Positions 61,729 through 64,000 of a DNA stretch of 64,000 bases are shown piece by piece. A program made the translations under genes and the position numbers. Below the pieces are notes generated by a model. It saw only the letters and a list, made by a program, of their open reading frames with translations. It searched no databases and had not been told where the DNA came from. Origin of the DNA: Brucella rhizosphaerae (lineage in GTDB: Bacteria; Pseudomonadota; Alphaproteobacteria; Rhizobiales; Rhizobiaceae); contig NZ_NNRK01000025.1 of NCBI RefSeq assembly GCF_002252475.1, positions 186,001 to 250,000 on the forward strand, written 5' to 3'. The number at the start of each line of letters is the position of its first letter. Position 1 is the stretch's first letter.

Positions 61729-61940
61729 GGCATTTTGCCGGTTTTGAGAAAATCAACGCAATCTTGAATTCTCTTTGACGCTAGGCGCTTGTCGCTTGGC
61801 GTCTCATCTGGTGGGCCGTTCTGCGCAATTGAATGACAATTGGCAGCGAACTGCTGTCGTTCATTTTTTTGCTCATTCCAAAAATAGTAGCCGACGAACG
61901 CGATAATCGCGATGCAGGCTGCACCAATCAATAATTTCAT
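61725..61940 (-). CDS. Small membrane-anchored protein with two cysteines, 71 aa
   Basis: ATG at 61940 after GGGGAAGCTG. An N-terminal membrane helix (LLIGAACIAIIAFVGYYF) leads to an exported or cytoplasmic part with Cys in AANCHSIAQNG and RIQDCVDFLKTG. Overlaps the end of the antirepressor-like gene by 4 bp on the opposite strand. Candidate lysogenic or exclusion protein. Confidence 0.58.
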   Translation of the reverse strand: MKLLIGAACIAIIAFVGYYFWNEQKNERQQFAANCHSIAQNGPPDETPSDKRLASKRIQDCVDFLKTGKMP

Positions 61941-61997
61941 CAGCTTCCCCAAGCTCGCATTCGTGCGAGCTTTTTTCTTATCAGGACATCGTTGACC

Positions 61998-64000
61998 ATG
62001 GCAAGAACTGACCTTGAAAGTCTGGTTGTTCAGCTTTCCACTGACTTCAAACAGCTTGAAAAAGGCCTTGCCCGCGCTCAGGGCGTCACCAATAAGCAAT
62101 TTGGAGCCATCGAGCGTCGCGCGCGTCAGATGAACAAGAATCTGGACGGCATTTTTACACGTTCGTTTAGTGGTCTTGCCGCGCCATTGGCTGGCATTGG
62201 AGCCGCCCTTGGTGTCGATCAGTTGCGACAGATGACTGATACGTGGACGGATATGACGTCCCGCGTCAATCTGGCCGCTGGATCGATCGATAAAGGCACG
62301 GAAGTTATGGGCCGTCTGGGCGAAATGGCCCGCCGTACCTATTCCGACCTCACTCAGACTGCCGAAAGCTATCTTTCAAATGCCACTGCTTTGAAAGAGC
62401 TTGGCTATAATACTGATGAATCCCTCAACTATACAGAATCACTGAATAACGCGCTTGTTGTGTCCGGCGCCAAAGGCGATCGAGCAGCGCGAGTAATCGA
62501 TGCTCTCGCTAAGGCAATGGCCCTTGGAAAGTTGCAGGGCGACAACCTCAATACGGTGATTGACTCAGGCGGACGCGCTGCAGAAGCTCTCGCCGCAGGC
62601 CTTGGAACAACCGTTGGCGGACTGCGCAAGCTTGGCGCAGAAGGTAAGATTACCGGCAACGATATTGTGCGTGGTCTATCGAGCCAGATGGAGAAATTGC
62701 GGCAGGAAGCGGCTGATATGCCTGCAACCATTGGCGATGGCTTTACCCTTCTGAATAATGCATTGCTTCAGTATGTCGGCAATGCTGATAGCGCTGCTGG
62801 CGTGTCTGCGAAGATTTCCGAAGCACTCGTAATAATTGCTGACAACTTCGATAAGGTTGCAGATGCTGGATTGCAAGTTGCCGCGGTCATCGCTGGTGCT
62901 CTCGTAGGGCGTTCGCTCGCTGGCATGATCCGTACATTAGGATTGGCTGGTACTGCGCTCACCAGTTTCACTAAGGCGTTGGCCGCTGCACGCACTATGG
63001 GCGGGCTAGCAACTGCTTTTGGTGGCCTTGGAGCCGCTGCCGGACCTGTTGGGATGATCATCGGCGGGGCAGTTGTTGGCTCGCTGATCCTCTACAATAA
63101 CACCGTCGGCAAGGCCAGCGAGTCTTCAGAAGTTTATGCCGCAGCTCTAAAAGAGGTTCAGGACGCGGCAAAAGACACAGGCGACGCAGTCGAAGAGGCT
63201 GGTGGGAAGATTGCCCGTGGCCTTCCGGATAAACTTGAGGGTGGCATAGCTGTTTCACTTGAGGAAATTGCGCAGGCTACTCAAACAGTTACGGATCAGT
63301 TCGATAACCTTCGAAATGTTAGTTTTGAAGGCGTGCCACAAGATGAAATCGATAAGGTAAGATCACTTGGCGAACAGTTCCGCTCCGGTGCAATTACTGC
63401 GCAAAAGTTAGCATCAGAGCTTGATGGCATTACACGCGCAAATCCTGCGTGGGAATCGTTTACGAGTTCCGTTGAACTATTCGTTGGCAAGCTGGTGGAA
63501 GCGGAGCAAGCTGCCCGTCTGTTGCAGGCAAGGCTAGCAGACACGCGTGCCGACATGGGCCGATCAGCAAAAGATGATGTTATCCGAGTTGATTTGAATG
63601 CAATCGCGGCGAACAACTACGAAAAAGAAGCGCTGCGCAAAGCGTCTTTGAACAAGAAAGAGCACGCTCTGGAAATGGAGCGTATTCGTGTTCGTAACGA
63701 TGCAATCAAAGATGGCACTAAACTAACGGAAGAAGCTATCGACCGCATCGCGAAAGCCAATCTCGCTGCTCAGGAAAGCCGAACTGCCGAAGGCAAGAAG
63801 CCGAAGAAAGAAAAAAAGACTCCGGCTGAAAAATTCGACACGACAGTTCAGGACGCCAACGACCGAACAGCGGCATTGGTCGCCGAGACTGAGGCGCTTC
63901 GTCAGATCAACCCGCTGATCGACGATTATGGCTTTGCAGCTGAAAAGGCACGCACGGAGCAGGAACTACTCAACGCGGCTCAAAAGGCCGGCATTGCAAT
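61998..64000 (+). CDS. Tape measure protein (3' end beyond the window)
   Basis: Open from the ATG at 61998 to the end, 667 codons seen. The N-terminal TMP domain reads MARTDLESLVVQLSTDFKQL and then GVDQLRQMTDTWTDMTSRV and GVVTGD-like GDNLNTVIDSGGRAAEALA. Hydrophobic Gly/Ala stretches (about 300-355) and long helices follow. It sets tail length and forms part of the DNA ejection path. The gene starts 57 bp from the divergent small membrane gene. Confidence 0.92.
   Translation, partial: MARTDLESLVVQLSTDFKQLEKGLARAQGVTNKQFGAIERRARQMNKNLDGIFTRSFSGLAAPLAGIGAALGVDQLRQMTDTWTDMTSRVNLAAGSIDKGTEVMGRLGEMARRTYSDLTQTAESYLSNATALKELGYNTDESLNYTESLNNALVVSGAKGDRAARVIDALAKAMALGKLQGDNLNTVIDSGGRAAEALAAGLGTTVGGLRKLGAEGKITGNDIVRGLSSQMEKLRQEAADMPATIGDGFTLLNNALLQYVGNADSAAGVSAKISEALVIIADNFDKVADAGLQVAAVIAGALVGRSLAGMIRTLGLAGTALTSFTKALAAARTMGGLATAFGGLGAAAGPVGMIIGGAVVGSLILYNNTVGKASESSEVYAAALKEVQDAAKDTGDAVEEAGGKIARGLPDKLEGGIAVSLEEIAQATQTVTDQFDNLRNVSFEGVPQDEIDKVRSLGEQFRSGAITAQKLASELDGITRANPAWESFTSSVELFVGKLVEAEQAARLLQARLADTRADMGRSAKDDVIRVDLNAIAANNYEKEALRKASLNKKEHALEMERIRVRNDAIKDGTKLTEEAIDRIAKANLAAQESRTAEGKKPKKEKKTPAEKFDTTVQDANDRTAALVAETEALRQINPLIDDYGFAAEKARTEQELLNAAQKAGIA

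Overview
The window looks like a chromosome segment of the Brucella/Ochrobactrum group (Brucellaceae, Hyphomicrobiales). The evidence is a dprA-plsY-pyrC-pyrB cluster whose dihydroorotase homologue lacks metal ligands, a LOV-domain HWE histidine kinase of the Brucella LOV-HK type, a BA14K-family protein, an AidB-like protein and Rhizobiales-type intergenic palindromes. The assignment rests on remembered family features, not on a search.

Bases 1 to about 20,866 are ordinary chromosome. They hold dprA/plsY, pyrC'/pyrB, aidB, ruvX, a UPF0173 hydrolase, gatC-GNAT-gatA-GNAT, parE, an EamA transporter, lipB, a secreted Tudor-like repeat protein, the LOV kinase, a BA14K protein and a membrane alpha/beta hydrolase. 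They end in tRNA-Lys(TTT). Several intergenic palindromes lie here, one of which runs into the lipB stop codon.

From just after tRNA-Lys to the end of the window (about 43 kb, right end not reached) there is a temperate siphophage-type prophage with HK97-like head genes. A leftward operon (25,075 to 21,013: small proteins, ending in an AlpA/Xis-like gene) and a rightward region diverge from a CI/LexA-type repressor flanked by six ATACG-N5-CGTAT operators. The rightward early region holds small membrane peptides and a replication/recombination set: Sak4-like ATPase, DUF669 SSB-like protein, a nucleotidyltransferase-like protein, a phage-encoded DNA sliding clamp, a Cas4-like nuclease, an SF2 helicase, three DNA methyltransferases, a primase-polymerase/helicase and a VRR-NUC nuclease. 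Late genes follow: HNH, terminase, portal, S49 protease, capsid, connectors, tail tube, tail chaperone and tape measure. The tail chaperone has a GGGAAAA -1 frameshift site.

Several genes in the prophage look like cargo. They are a PRC-barrel protein, an Omp25/31-type porin broken by a frameshift, an HWE histidine kinase, a PNPOx-fold stress protein, a DUF883-like protein, a glycine-zipper lipoprotein, two related membrane proteins on the minus strand, a DEDDh exonuclease-BRCT protein, and an RHH repressor divergent from an antirepressor-like gene (resembling P22 immI) set between tail genes. No integrase is visible in the window.

Two window-wide patterns stand out. The first is a repeated CACGAGGAG translation leader, often preceded by a short GC hairpin, in front of 12 prophage genes. 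The second is a short peptide motif, (A/V)NDN, in at least 11 unrelated prophage proteins, written with varying codons. Neither is explained by the gene annotation.
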